Assembly (NCBI RefSeq): GCF_004331345.1 | Contig: NZ_SJJZ01000001.1 | Location: 186,001 to 250,000 of the forward strand | Source of the DNA: Kribbella soli | GTDB taxonomy: Bacteria; Actinomycetota; Actinomycetes; Propionibacteriales; Kribbellaceae | Direction: 5' to 3' | DNA: 64,000 bases | In this document: positions 35,887-43,992 of the stretch, piece by piece | Position numbering within the stretch: the first letter of the stretch is position 1 | Layout: every line of letters begins with the position of its first letter | Notes under the pieces: model-generated | Told to the model about the DNA's origin: nothing | The model's database searches: none | Seen by the model: the letters and a program-made list of their open reading frames with translations, nothing else | Position numbers and translations under genes: made by a program

Positions 35887-37446
35887 ATGATCCCTGTACC
35901 CGCTCTCCTCTCCCCCGCCGACGGATCCTTCACCCTCACCGCATCCTCCGGAGTCGCCGCGCCGCCTGAACTCGCCGGCCCCGTTGCCCGCTTCGTCGAG
36001 GATCTGCAGCTCGACTGCGGTCTCGCGCTGGCCGGCGACTCGGGTATCACCGTGGAGCTCGGCCCGGTGGACGACGTACCGCCGGCTGCTGGTGTGCGTG
36101 CTGACGGTTCGGATGTTGACGAGCGCCACGGGCTGGAGGTGACGGTCGAGGGCGTCCGGATCTGGGGGCCGACGCCGGAAGCTGTCCATCGAGGCCTCAC
36201 CTCGCTTCGCCAGCTCGTCTCCGCTCAGTTGCAGGACGGTACGGCGGTGCTGCCGGCCGCTCGGATCGTCGACGGGCCGCGGTTCGCGTGGCGTGGGTTG
36301 TCGCTCGACGTCGTACGGACGTTCCACGCGCCGGCCGAAGTACGGCGAATCATCGACATGCTCGCGCTGTACAAGCTCAACGTGCTGCACCTTCATCTCA
36401 CCGACGACCAGGGCTGGCGGGTCGAAGTACCGTCGCGGCCCGCGTTGACCGAGGTGGGTGCAACCGGCGCGATCGGGGATCGTCCCGGTGGGTTCTACAG
36501 CCTGGCGGAGCTGGCCGAGCTCGTCGCGTATGCGGCCGACCGGTACGTGACCGTCGTACCCGAGATCGACATGCCCGGGCACACGTCGGCGGTGTTCAAG
36601 GCGTACCCGGAGCTGGGGCCGTCGGAGGCGCAGTCGATTGACCTGGGCAACGGCGACAGTCTGCATCTCGGCACGCTCGATCCCGGCCGGGATGAGACGT
36701 GGGCGTTCGTCGAGGAGGTTCTGGACGCGGTCATCCCGCAGTTCCCGCGGAGTGCGTACGTGCACATCGGCGGTGACGAGACCTGGGGCATGGCCGACGA
36801 GGACCACGCGGCGTTCGTCGAGAAGGCGTCTGCGCTCGTCCGGGAGCGCGGGAAGAAGGTTGTCGGCTGGCAGGAGATCGCGCGCGCGAAACTCGACTCC
36901 GAGGATGTCGTGCAGTACTGGCTGGATCTCGACATCGACAAAATGGGCGAGAACCCGGACGCCCCGACGCCGCCCGCGGACCTGCTGCCGGTGCTGGTCG
37001 AGGCGCTACGCAAGGCGAAGTACGACGCCCCGAAGGCGCTCGAGCAAGGCGCGAAGCTGATCGTCTCCCCGGTGACCTGGCTGTACTTCGACCGCCCGCA
37101 CGCCGACACATCCGCCGACCCCGAACAGGAGAAGGCCCGCGAACGCCTGGGCCTCGAGTTCTACGGCGCCGCCTCCATCGAACACGGCATCTCCTGGGAC
37201 CCGGCCGACATCGTCGACCCCGACCAGATCGCCGGCATCGAGGCCGCCATCTGGTGCGAAACGGTCACCAGTTCCGACGACCTGGAACTCCTGCTGCTCC
37301 CCCGCATCCCCGGCCTCGCGGAAAAGGCCTGGTCCCGCCAGACCACCAACTGGCCCGAGTACGCCACCCGGCTCGCCCAGCAGTCCCCCACCTGGCGCAA
37401 CCGCACCTGGACCTGGTTGCAGTCAACCGAGGTGGACTGGAAGTAG
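35887..37446 (+). CDS. GH20 beta-N-acetylhexosaminidase
   Basis: 519 residues without signal peptide. An N-terminal GH20b-like domain (about 1-120) precedes the catalytic (beta/alpha)8 domain. The family motif HIGGDETWG gives D297 and E298 (E298 acid, D297 polarising the substrate N-acetyl group). LHLHLTDDQGWRVEVPSRPALTEVG is the substrate-contact signature. The enzyme removes terminal GlcNAc/GalNAc, presumably from imported chitobiose or glycan fragments. Its predecessor DeoR gene is decayed. ATG 35887; the earlier frame start at 35869 lacks a ribosome binding site. Confidence 0.92.
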   Translation: MIPVPALLSPADGSFTLTASSGVAAPPELAGPVARFVEDLQLDCGLALAGDSGITVELGPVDDVPPAAGVRADGSDVDERHGLEVTVEGVRIWGPTPEAVHRGLTSLRQLVSAQLQDGTAVLPAARIVDGPRFAWRGLSLDVVRTFHAPAEVRRIIDMLALYKLNVLHLHLTDDQGWRVEVPSRPALTEVGATGAIGDRPGGFYSLAELAELVAYAADRYVTVVPEIDMPGHTSAVFKAYPELGPSEAQSIDLGNGDSLHLGTLDPGRDETWAFVEEVLDAVIPQFPRSAYVHIGGDETWGMADEDHAAFVEKASALVRERGKKVVGWQEIARAKLDSEDVVQYWLDLDIDKMGENPDAPTPPADLLPVLVEALRKAKYDAPKALEQGAKLIVSPVTWLYFDRPHADTSADPEQEKARERLGLEFYGAASIEHGISWDPADIVDPDQIAGIEAAIWCETVTSSDDLELLLLPRIPGLAEKAWSRQTTNWPEYATRLAQQSPTWRNRTWTWLQSTEVDWK

Positions 37447-37451
37447 GAACT

Positions 37452-37643
37452 GCGGACCTGTGCCACTGACCAACCCAGCGGACGGGGCATCGCCGACACG
37501 CTGTCGAGCGTGGGCCCGCGGGACCACGGGCAGTTGGTGAGTGCCACACGTCCGGATCTGCAGGCCATCACAATCGCCCGCCCAGGGCCGGTCCCCGCGG
37601 GCCGTCCTTTGGAGGCGGTGATTGTGATGGCCTGGCGATCCGC
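37452..37643. repeat. Composite inverted-repeat element, copy 2 (hairpins A and B)
   Basis: Hairpin A: left arm 37452-37474 (GCGGACCTGTGCCACTGAC...) pairs with right arm 37533-37553 (...GAGTGCCACACGTCC). Hairpin B: CAGGCCATCACAAT (37561-37574) pairs with ATTGTGATGGCCTG (37621-37634), with extended partial pairing outward. It starts 5 bases after the GH20 stop. The same architecture recurs at 58846-59034. Confidence 0.75.
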
Positions 37644-37856
37644 GCCCAGTCCACTCAGGTCGCCAGCAGGTGGCAGTAGGTGCGGCCCAGTCGGCGCGGT
37701 CGTTGTAGCCGCCGTCACAGGTGGCAATATTAATTCGTAAATTACTAGCAAATCGCTTGACCGGGCACTGTGGTTCACGGTCAACTGATGCCTCGTTCAT
37801 CGGTTGGAAGCGGCCTGCCTCCGTGCTTGGGCAGGAGCGGATCGAAGGAGGCGCGG
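37644..37856 (+). promoter_or_regulatory. Intergenic region upstream of the galactonate operon, AT-rich operator-like site
   Basis: Between the repeat element and the SDR start this region has no gene. An unusually AT-rich patch holds the near-palindrome TAATTCGTAAATTA (37731-37744), the kind of site bound by FadR-subfamily GntR proteins. TTGACC (37758-37763) is a possible -35 box. The GntR protein encoded two genes later is the natural candidate regulator. Confidence 0.45.
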
Positions 37857-38579
37857 GTGCGGCTGGCTGGGCGGGTGATCGTGGTGACCGGAGCCGCGTC
37901 GGGGATCGGCGCGGCCTGCGTCGAGCGGGCTCTGACCGAGGGCGCGCAGGTCGTGCAGGTCGACGTACATCCCTGCAAGGACGTGCCGGGCAAGGCGATC
38001 AGCGTCGTCGGCGACGTGTCGTCGCAGGACACCTGGGCGGAGGTCCGGTCCCGCGGCCGTGACGAGCTCGGCCCGATCGACGGCCTGGTCAGCAACGCGG
38101 TCGTCGTCGACGTGAAGCCGGCTCACGAGCTGTCGCCGCCGTCCTGGCAACGCCAGCTCGACGTCAACCTGACCGCGGCCTTCCTCGGTTTCCAGGCCGT
38201 GTACGACGACCTGGTCGCGAACGCCGGCTCCGTCGTACTGGTCTCCTCGGTCCACGCGATCGCAGGCCTCCCCGGACATCCGGCGTACGCCGCGACGAAG
38301 GGCGCACTGATCTCGCTCGGACGCCAACTGGCTGTCGAATACGGTCACTCGATCCGGGTGAACACCGTGCTTCCGGGCCCGGTCGTCACCGCGATGTGGG
38401 ACCGCGTCGACACCGAGGGCCGCGAACGCAGTGCACAGGCGACGGCACTCGGACGGCTCGGCCAGCCGGACGAGGTCGCCCAGGCGGTGGCGTTCTTACT
38501 GTCGTCCGAGGCGTCGTTCGTGACGGCAGCCAGCCTGGTGGTCGACGGCGGATGGTCCGCGGTGAAGGACTCGGCGTGA
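37857..38579 (+). CDS. Short-chain dehydrogenase, likely sugar dehydrogenase
   Basis: 240 residues. Classical SDR: NAD-binding GAASGIG, catalytic Ser in VSSVHA, YxxxK as YAATK, with DVNLTAAF in between; an acidic residue at the end of strand 2 (QVDVHP) favours NAD over NADP. In front of a galactonate dehydratase the likely reaction is oxidation of an aldose (galactose, or fucose/arabinose) to the lactone. GTG 37857 follows AAGGAGG by 5 nt. Its stop overlaps a possible GntR start (GTGA), placing it first in the operon. Confidence 0.85.
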   Translation: MRLAGRVIVVTGAASGIGAACVERALTEGAQVVQVDVHPCKDVPGKAISVVGDVSSQDTWAEVRSRGRDELGPIDGLVSNAVVVDVKPAHELSPPSWQRQLDVNLTAAFLGFQAVYDDLVANAGSVVLVSSVHAIAGLPGHPAYAATKGALISLGRQLAVEYGHSIRVNTVLPGPVVTAMWDRVDTEGRERSAQATALGRLGQPDEVAQAVAFLLSSEASFVTAASLVVDGGWSAVKDSA

Positions 38580-38590
38580 GGGAGAGCGGT

Positions 38591-39316
38591 GTGACGGGGA
38601 TTCAGCGCGGGGTTTCGCGCGGGCTGCACGGGCAGATCGTGGAGGTGATGGCGGAGCGCATCCTGTCCGGCCAGATCCCGGAGAGGGCGACCATCAACGT
38701 GACCGAACTGCAGTCCGACCTCGGGGTCAGCCTGACCGCGGTCCGGGAGGCGTTGAAGGTACTGACCGCGAAGGGCCTGGTCGACGCGCGGCAGAAGCGT
38801 GGCACGTTCGTCCGGCCGCGCTCCGACTGGAACCTGCTCGACGCGGACATGATCCGTTGGCACTTCAAGGACGCCGACGCCCGGCCCGAGCTGCTCGAGG
38901 AGCTGCACGAGGTGCGCGGGATCGTCGAGCCGGCAGCGGCTCGGCTGGCCGCGCTGCGATCCGACGACGCGGACCTCACGGCACTTGACGAGGCACTCGC
39001 GGCGATGGAATCCGCGGGTGACAACGTGGCCGCGGCGGCCGCGGACCTCGCGTTCCACCGCGCGCTGCTCGCGGCAACGGGCAACGAACTGCTGACCAAG
39101 ATGGAAGTGATCATGGAAACCGGGCTCGCCGACCGCGATCGGCTGGTGCACAAGCTGAAGCCGTCGGACGATCCGGTGCCGAGCCACCGGCGCGTCGTGG
39201 ATGCGGTCCGCGCGCACGATCCCGAGGCCGCCGAACTCGCGATGCGGGAACTGCTCGCGAAGGCGGCCGAGGACCTCACCGAGGTCCGCGGATCGACCCG
39301 GCGGCGGCGCCGGTGA
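38591..39316 (+). CDS. GntR family (FadR/DgoR-like) regulator
   Basis: 241 residues. GntR winged helix about 10-75 (QIVEVMAERILSGQ ... NVTELQSDLGVSLTAVREALKVLTAKGLVDARQKRGTFVRP), then an FCD all-helical effector domain about 95-225 with the metal-binding Asp/His residues (AFHRAL, SHRRVVDAV). It resembles DgoR, the galactonate-responsive repressor of E. coli. GTG 38591 has GGGAG 7 nt upstream; GTG 38576 overlapping the SDR stop is the alternative. The next gene overlaps it by four bases. Confidence 0.88.
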   Translation: MTGIQRGVSRGLHGQIVEVMAERILSGQIPERATINVTELQSDLGVSLTAVREALKVLTAKGLVDARQKRGTFVRPRSDWNLLDADMIRWHFKDADARPELLEELHEVRGIVEPAAARLAALRSDDADLTALDEALAAMESAGDNVAAAAADLAFHRALLAATGNELLTKMEVIMETGLADRDRLVHKLKPSDDPVPSHRRVVDAVRAHDPEAAELAMRELLAKAAEDLTEVRGSTRRRRR

Positions 39317-40458
39317 AGATCGAGAGGATCGAGACGTTCCTGGTTCCGCCGCGCTGGTTGTTCTGCCGGATCGAGACGAGCGACGGTGTGGTCGGGTGGG
39401 GCGAGCCGGTCGTCGAAGGGCGCGCCGAGGTCGTCCGGGCCGCGATCGACGTACTGTCGGAGTACCTGATCGGCCAGGATCCGCTGCAGATCGAGCGACA
39501 CTGGCAAGTGCTGACGAAGGGCGGCTTCTACCGGGGTGGGCCGGTGCTGAGCAGCGCGGTCGCCGGGCTCGATCATGCGCTGTGGGACATCGCCGGGAAG
39601 GTGTACGGCGCTCCCGTCGCCGCGCTCCTCGGCGGGCGGGTCCGGGATCGGGTCCGCGTCTACGCCTGGGTCGGCGGGGACGAACCGTCCGCGATCGGTG
39701 AGTCCGTCGCGGAGCAGGTCGCGGCCGGGATGACGGCCGTGAAGATGAACGCCAGCGGGCAGATCCAGACCTCGCCGTCCGTTGCCGAGGTCAACGACAT
39801 CGTCGACCGGCTCGCTGCCGCTCGTGCGGTCCTCGGGGATTCCCGCGACGTCGCGATCGACCTGCACGGACGGGTCGGCGTGGCCGCGGCGCGGCGGATC
39901 CTGCACGCGGTCGAGGACCTGCAGCCGATGTTCGTCGAGGAGCCGGTGCTGCCGGAGCAGATGGCACACCTGGCCGAGGTGGTCGCGACGTCGACGGTGC
40001 CGGTTGCTCTCGGCGAGCGCCTGTACCACCGGTCCGACTTCATGGCGCCGCTGAACGCCGGCGTCGCGGTCGTGCAGCCCGATGTCTCGCACGCCGGCGG
40101 GATCTCCGAGCTGCGACGCATCGCCGTACTCGCGGATTCCCATGGTGCACTGCTCGCGCCGCATTGTCCCCTCGGGCCGATCTCGTTGGCGGCCTCGTTG
40201 CAGGTGTCGTTCGCGACGCCGAACTTCCTGATCCAGGAGCAGAGCCGGGGCATCCACTACAACGTGACGAGCGACCTCACGTCGTACGTCGTGGATCCCG
40301 CGCCGTTCACCTGGGTCAATGGTCACGCGGAGTGGAATCCCCTGCCCGGCTTGGGAATCACGGTCGACGAGGAGGCCGTCCGCGCCGCGGACCGAACCGG
40401 CCACGCCTGGCGCAATCCGGTGTGGACCCACGAAGACGGATCATTCGCCGAATGGTGA
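39313..40458 (+). CDS. dgoD: D-galactonate dehydratase-like enzyme (enolase superfamily)
   Basis: 381 residues, nearly the length of E. coli DgoD. Active-site residues fall at the DgoD positions: D183 and H185 in IDLHGRV, the metal ligand Glu in FVEEPV and LGERLY, and the catalytic His in APHCPLGP. The reaction is galactonate to 2-dehydro-3-deoxygalactonate plus water. Sugar-acid specificity within this subgroup can shift, so another C6 acid is possible. GTG start overlaps the GntR stop; the mutarotase start lies inside its end. Confidence 0.85.
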   Translation: MKIERIETFLVPPRWLFCRIETSDGVVGWGEPVVEGRAEVVRAAIDVLSEYLIGQDPLQIERHWQVLTKGGFYRGGPVLSSAVAGLDHALWDIAGKVYGAPVAALLGGRVRDRVRVYAWVGGDEPSAIGESVAEQVAAGMTAVKMNASGQIQTSPSVAEVNDIVDRLAAARAVLGDSRDVAIDLHGRVGVAAARRILHAVEDLQPMFVEEPVLPEQMAHLAEVVATSTVPVALGERLYHRSDFMAPLNAGVAVVQPDVSHAGGISELRRIAVLADSHGALLAPHCPLGPISLAASLQVSFATPNFLIQEQSRGIHYNVTSDLTSYVVDPAPFTWVNGHAEWNPLPGLGITVDEEAVRAADRTGHAWRNPVWTHEDGSFAEW

Positions 40459-41231
40459 CCATCGACGCTGCCGACGGTGGCCGCTGGACCTCTCTGCAGC
40501 TCGGTGGCCGCGAATGGCTCTGGGCCGGACCCGGCCTGATCACCGGCCCGCGTACCGATCTCGCCACCTTCATCGACGCGGGCGGCGTCGACGAATGCTT
40601 CCCCACCGTCCGCGGGTTCCCTGACCACGGCGGTCTCTGGAATCAGCCGTGGGACGGGACCGTCGCGTACGACGACGCGATCCTGACGCGGGCGTTCACC
40701 GCCGGCGCGGACACCGTCAGCGTCGACTACCACTTGGAGGCTCCGGCCGGCTACCGCTTCATCTGGGCCGCCCACGCGCTCCTCGACTGCGTGCCCGGCG
40801 CAACCATCTCCGTCCAACCCGGGACCGAGTGCCGCCTGTATCCCGAGGCCGCTCCGTGGTTGCCGTGGACCTGGCCGGGCGACGCTCCCTGGGTGACCGC
40901 CGTCTGGCCCACCCCTCTCGAACTCGGAACCTTCGGCCCGACCGACGGGACTGCTGCAGGCGCGGTCCTGGTGGACTGCCCGACTGTCGCGGTCCGCGAT
41001 CGGGGCTCCGAGCTCACCCTGACCTTGAGTTGCCCGGGGCAACCAGTCTCCACCGCACTGTGGCGCAACCAGGGTGGCTTCCCGGACGATGCGCCGTACC
41101 GGAGTCTCGGGGTCGAGCCGATGCTGGGCCGCGTGTTCGACCTGGCGACCGCCGGTCCGGGCGACGCCGCGGTGGTGCCGGAGAGCGGTGAACTGACCTG
41201 GCGGTTGACGCTGTCCGCCAGGTCAGTGTGA
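40452..41231 (+). CDS. Aldose 1-epimerase-like (mutarotase-fold) protein
   Basis: 259 residues. Galactose-mutarotase-like beta-sandwich: RFIWAAHALLDC and DECFPTVRGFPDHGGLWNQPW contain the His residues typical of the active site, and YRSLGVEPMLGRVFDL carries the C-terminal Glu. It would speed anomer exchange and so feed beta-galactose to the dehydrogenase; a lactonase role is less likely on fold grounds. ATG 40452 overlaps the dgoD end by 7 bases. Convergent with the sialidase gene, 2 bases apart. Confidence 0.75.
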   Translation: MVTIDAADGGRWTSLQLGGREWLWAGPGLITGPRTDLATFIDAGGVDECFPTVRGFPDHGGLWNQPWDGTVAYDDAILTRAFTAGADTVSVDYHLEAPAGYRFIWAAHALLDCVPGATISVQPGTECRLYPEAAPWLPWTWPGDAPWVTAVWPTPLELGTFGPTDGTAAGAVLVDCPTVAVRDRGSELTLTLSCPGQPVSTALWRNQGGFPDDAPYRSLGVEPMLGRVFDLATAGPGDAAVVPESGELTWRLTLSARSV

Positions 41232-41233
41232 TG

Positions 41234-43024
41234 TCACCCGAGCGGCAGATCGAGTACGGCGTTGGGCACCGACGTGCTGTTGGTGGTGCGGATGCTGTTG
41301 AGTTCGGTTGCGGTCAGGGCGCGTTTGTAGATCCGGACCTCGTCCATCGAGCCGTCGAAGTGGTGCGCGCCGTCGAGGCGTTGCCCGACGTACATCTTGA
41401 AGGGTCGGCCGGGGCTGACCGATCCGGCCGGGGCCGTGACACTCGCGGCCTGGGCGCCGTCGACCCAGATCGAGAGGGTGCCGGCCTTGCGTTGCAGGGC
41501 GACGTGGTGCCAGGCGTTGTCGTTGTAGGCCTTCGTCGTCTGGACGGCCGCCGTGTTGCCGCCGGTGGTGATCAGGCCGCGGATGCGACTGTCCGCGGGC
41601 TCGGCGCGGAGCCAGAACTGCGAGAACTCGTTGATGTTGTAGCCCCAGAAGATCGCCTGAGGTGCGGTACTGCCGCCGTACTTGATCCAGGCCATCGCGG
41701 TGAAGTCACCCGCGCCGACCGCCAGCGACTCGGCGAACGGGAGCTGGATCGCATCGTCGATGCCGTCGAGGTCTCTCGCCTGCCCGAACTTGCCGGTGAC
41801 GGCCGTGGTGCCGCCGCGCAGGTAGCTGTCGTTGTGCAGGCCGGACACGTCGGGGGTCGTGGTGCCGAGCGGCGCGTCGGGGTGACCGATGTCGTTCTCG
41901 GTGAAGCGGGCGAAGCGGATCTGGTCGCGGGCGTCGACCGTACCGCCTTCGTACAGCAGGCCGATCTCGCCGGTGTCGAGGATCGCCAGGTCGGAGTACC
42001 CGGACCAGTCGCTGGTGATTCTGGTGCCCTCGGCAACGGTCTGCCAGGTCTTGCCCTCGTCGAAGCTCGACCGGATCGTCATGTACCGCCGCCGATCCGG
42101 ATCAGCCGGCGCCGCGAACAGGAGGCGGTTGTACTTGTCGCCCTGGTCGACCGCCCTGAGGCGTTGCAGCGACCCCTGGACGACGGGCGTGGTCAGCCCG
42201 GCGATGGTCGCGAACGGCGCGGAAAACGTTTGACCGCCGTCGTTGCTGACCGCGGCCATCCGGCTCGCGCCCGACGTACCGGCGTTGTTGCGTGCACCGG
42301 CGTACACACCGCCGTCGACCTTCTCGACGACGCTGATCTCCTGCGGAGTGGCGTCCGAGCGGAGGTCGGTCGCGCCCTTGTGCCACGTCTCTCCGTGGTC
42401 GTCGCTGTAGACGAGCTGGCCCGCGTTCTTGCCGGCGCCGTTGTCGTAGTTGGTGCCTGCGACCAGGCGGCCGGCGTGGGCACCGCGGGTGAGCTGGATG
42501 CCGTGCACGGGGCCGGTCGCGTACCAGCCCCAGGCCGGGTCGTCGATCTGGTCGCCGATGTTCTTCGCCTTGCTCCACGTCTTCCCGTCGTCATCACTGA
42601 CCTGGACGTACGGCGTGCGCGGGCGGCTCGTCGTACCGGGGTCCATCGTGCTCAGCAGCACGATCCGGCCGGTCTCGTAGTCGACGATCGGCGCCGGGTT
42701 GCCGCGGGTGGCGACCGCGTTCGGGTCGGTGTCGGTGCCGGAGAGGACCGTTTGGGTCGCCGACCAGGTACGGCCGTCGTCCTCGGAACGGCGCATCACG
42801 AGGTCGATCTCCTGGGAGTCCGCGCACCACGCGCGGCGGGCCTCGGCGAACGCGAGCAGCGTTCCGGCCTTGGTCTTCACGATCGCGGGAATGCGATAAC
42901 AGCCGAATCCGGCGTCCCCTTTGTTGAAGAGCACGGTCTGGGTGACGGCGGCTTGAGCCGGCGGCGCCGGGATGGTGAGCGTGGCCAAGGCCAGCGCTAT
43001 GAGCAGGGCTTTGAGCTTAGGCAT
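41234..43024 (-). CDS. Secreted sialidase (GH33) with C-terminal LamG-like module
   Basis: 596 residues. Signal peptide about 1-26 (ends PAQA), six-bladed sialidase domain about 28-375, then a laminin G/concanavalin-like module about 405-590. The FRIP-like motif is CYRIPAIV, whose Arg is part of the arginine triad. Asp-box repeats are SEDDGRTW, SDDDGKTW, SDDHGETW, SNDGGQTF and SFDEGKTW. It would release terminal sialic acid from glycoconjugates outside the cell. AGGAGG lies 9 nt before ATG 43024. It is placed inside the sugar-acid cluster but on the opposite strand. Confidence 0.9.
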   Translation of the reverse strand: MPKLKALLIALALATLTIPAPPAQAAVTQTVLFNKGDAGFGCYRIPAIVKTKAGTLLAFAEARRAWCADSQEIDLVMRRSEDDGRTWSATQTVLSGTDTDPNAVATRGNPAPIVDYETGRIVLLSTMDPGTTSRPRTPYVQVSDDDGKTWSKAKNIGDQIDDPAWGWYATGPVHGIQLTRGAHAGRLVAGTNYDNGAGKNAGQLVYSDDHGETWHKGATDLRSDATPQEISVVEKVDGGVYAGARNNAGTSGASRMAAVSNDGGQTFSAPFATIAGLTTPVVQGSLQRLRAVDQGDKYNRLLFAAPADPDRRRYMTIRSSFDEGKTWQTVAEGTRITSDWSGYSDLAILDTGEIGLLYEGGTVDARDQIRFARFTENDIGHPDAPLGTTTPDVSGLHNDSYLRGGTTAVTGKFGQARDLDGIDDAIQLPFAESLAVGAGDFTAMAWIKYGGSTAPQAIFWGYNINEFSQFWLRAEPADSRIRGLITTGGNTAAVQTTKAYNDNAWHHVALQRKAGTLSIWVDGAQAASVTAPAGSVSPGRPFKMYVGQRLDGAHHFDGSMDEVRIYKRALTATELNSIRTTNSTSVPNAVLDLPLG

Positions 43025-43151
43025 GAGCGGATGCCTCCTGAAAGTAAACAACGGGGCGGTTGTCCACTTCGAAATTTAGCCACACATTCGACGTCCACGC
43101 CAGACCTCATGGGACGTCCTATGTCTTCATCGATCACATAGGTTGGGGATT
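43025..43151. promoter_or_regulatory. Divergent promoter region, sialidase and KDPG aldolase
   Basis: A rather AT-rich 127-base gap. It holds GACGTCC twice (43089-43095 and 43113-43119), the second within the perfect palindrome GGACGTCC (43112-43119), and an ACAAC/GTTGT inverted repeat at 43049-43065 nearer the sialidase. These may be binding sites for a common regulator; no firm promoter boxes can be assigned. Confidence 0.4.
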
Positions 43152-43772
43152 ATGGATCTGCTTGCCGAACTCCGGAGCCGGAAACTGCTCGCGATCATCC
43201 GCGCCGACGGGGCGGACACCGCCTTCGCCTGCGTCCAGACCCTCGTCGAGGCCGGGATCACGGCGCTCGAGGTCTCGCTCACCACGCCCGGCGGCGTCGA
43301 GGCGATCGCCAAGGCGCGGGCGCAGTACGACCCGAACATCCTGATCGGCGCCGGCACCGTCGTCACCGCTCTTCAGGCCGACGAGGTGGCCGCCGCGAAC
43401 GCCGACTTCACCGTCACCCCTGCGATCACGCGCGGCGCCCACCGCTCGGTCGAGCTCGGCCTGCCGCTGCTGTGCGGCGCCCTCACGCCCACCGAGGTCG
43501 TGGCTGCCCTGGATCTCGGCGCCACCGCCGTCAAGATCTTCCCCGCCAAGGTCCACGGCCCCAGCTACCTCTCCGAACTCCGCGCACCCCTCCCCGACGC
43601 TCCACTCATCGCCGTCGGCGGCATCGACGCGGTATCCGCCCCGAAGTACCTCGCCGCCGGCGCCCTCGCGGTCGGCGTCGGCTCCCCCCTCCTCGGCGAC
43701 GCCGGCACCGGCGGCTCCCTATCCGAACTAGCAATCCGCGCAAGCACCTTCCGCACCGCCCTCAACGTCTGA
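43152..43772 (+). CDS. KDPG/KDPGal aldolase
   Basis: 206 residues, the size of Eda/DgoA. Catalytic E40 in ALEVSLTTP and Schiff-base K128 in ATAVKIFPA, plus IGAGTVV and the phosphate-binding GGID and AGALAVGVGSPL loops. It splits 2-dehydro-3-deoxy-6-phospho-gluconate or -galactonate into pyruvate and glyceraldehyde 3-phosphate. The presence of dgoD and a sugar kinase favours the galactonate branch. ATG 43152 follows GGTTGGGG. Confidence 0.9.
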   Translation: MDLLAELRSRKLLAIIRADGADTAFACVQTLVEAGITALEVSLTTPGGVEAIAKARAQYDPNILIGAGTVVTALQADEVAAANADFTVTPAITRGAHRSVELGLPLLCGALTPTEVVAALDLGATAVKIFPAKVHGPSYLSELRAPLPDAPLIAVGGIDAVSAPKYLAAGALAVGVGSPLLGDAGTGGSLSELAIRASTFRTALNV

Positions 43773-43796
43773 CGCCAAGGCCCCCGCTCCCGTTGA

Positions 43797-43905
43797 ATTT
43801 GCCTGGTTGACCAGGCAATTTGGCTGGTCAACCAGGCAAATCGGGGGTTCCGGACCCTCCACGACGCTCCGGAACCCCGCATTTGGTGGGTGGACCAGGC
43901 AAATG
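43797..43905. repeat. Tandem hairpins with repeated GACCAGGCAAAT motif
   Basis: Between the aldolase and kinase genes three inverted repeats follow each other. First, perfect 18-base arms at 43797-43814 and 43824-43841 with a 9-base loop; each arm holds CCTGGTTGACCAGG or its near twin. Second, GGGGTTCCGGA (43844-43854) with TCCGGAACCCC (43868-43878). Third, CATTTG (43880-43885) with CAAATG (43900-43905), next to another GACCAGGCAAAT. It may be a terminator, attenuator or a mobile palindromic repeat. Confidence 0.7.
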
Positions 43906-43992
43906 GGCTCGGCAGGGGCGGGGAGCCGGCGCAGCCAAAGGGCGATCGGATGGGTCGCCCCTCGTTCTCGGAGTACTGAACGGAGTACCGAA

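Noticed and set aside
40452-41231. Mutarotase-like gene as the missing sugar lactonase
   Set aside because: The fold motifs match aldose 1-epimerases (His residues and C-terminal Glu); no SMP-30 or other lactonase signature is present.
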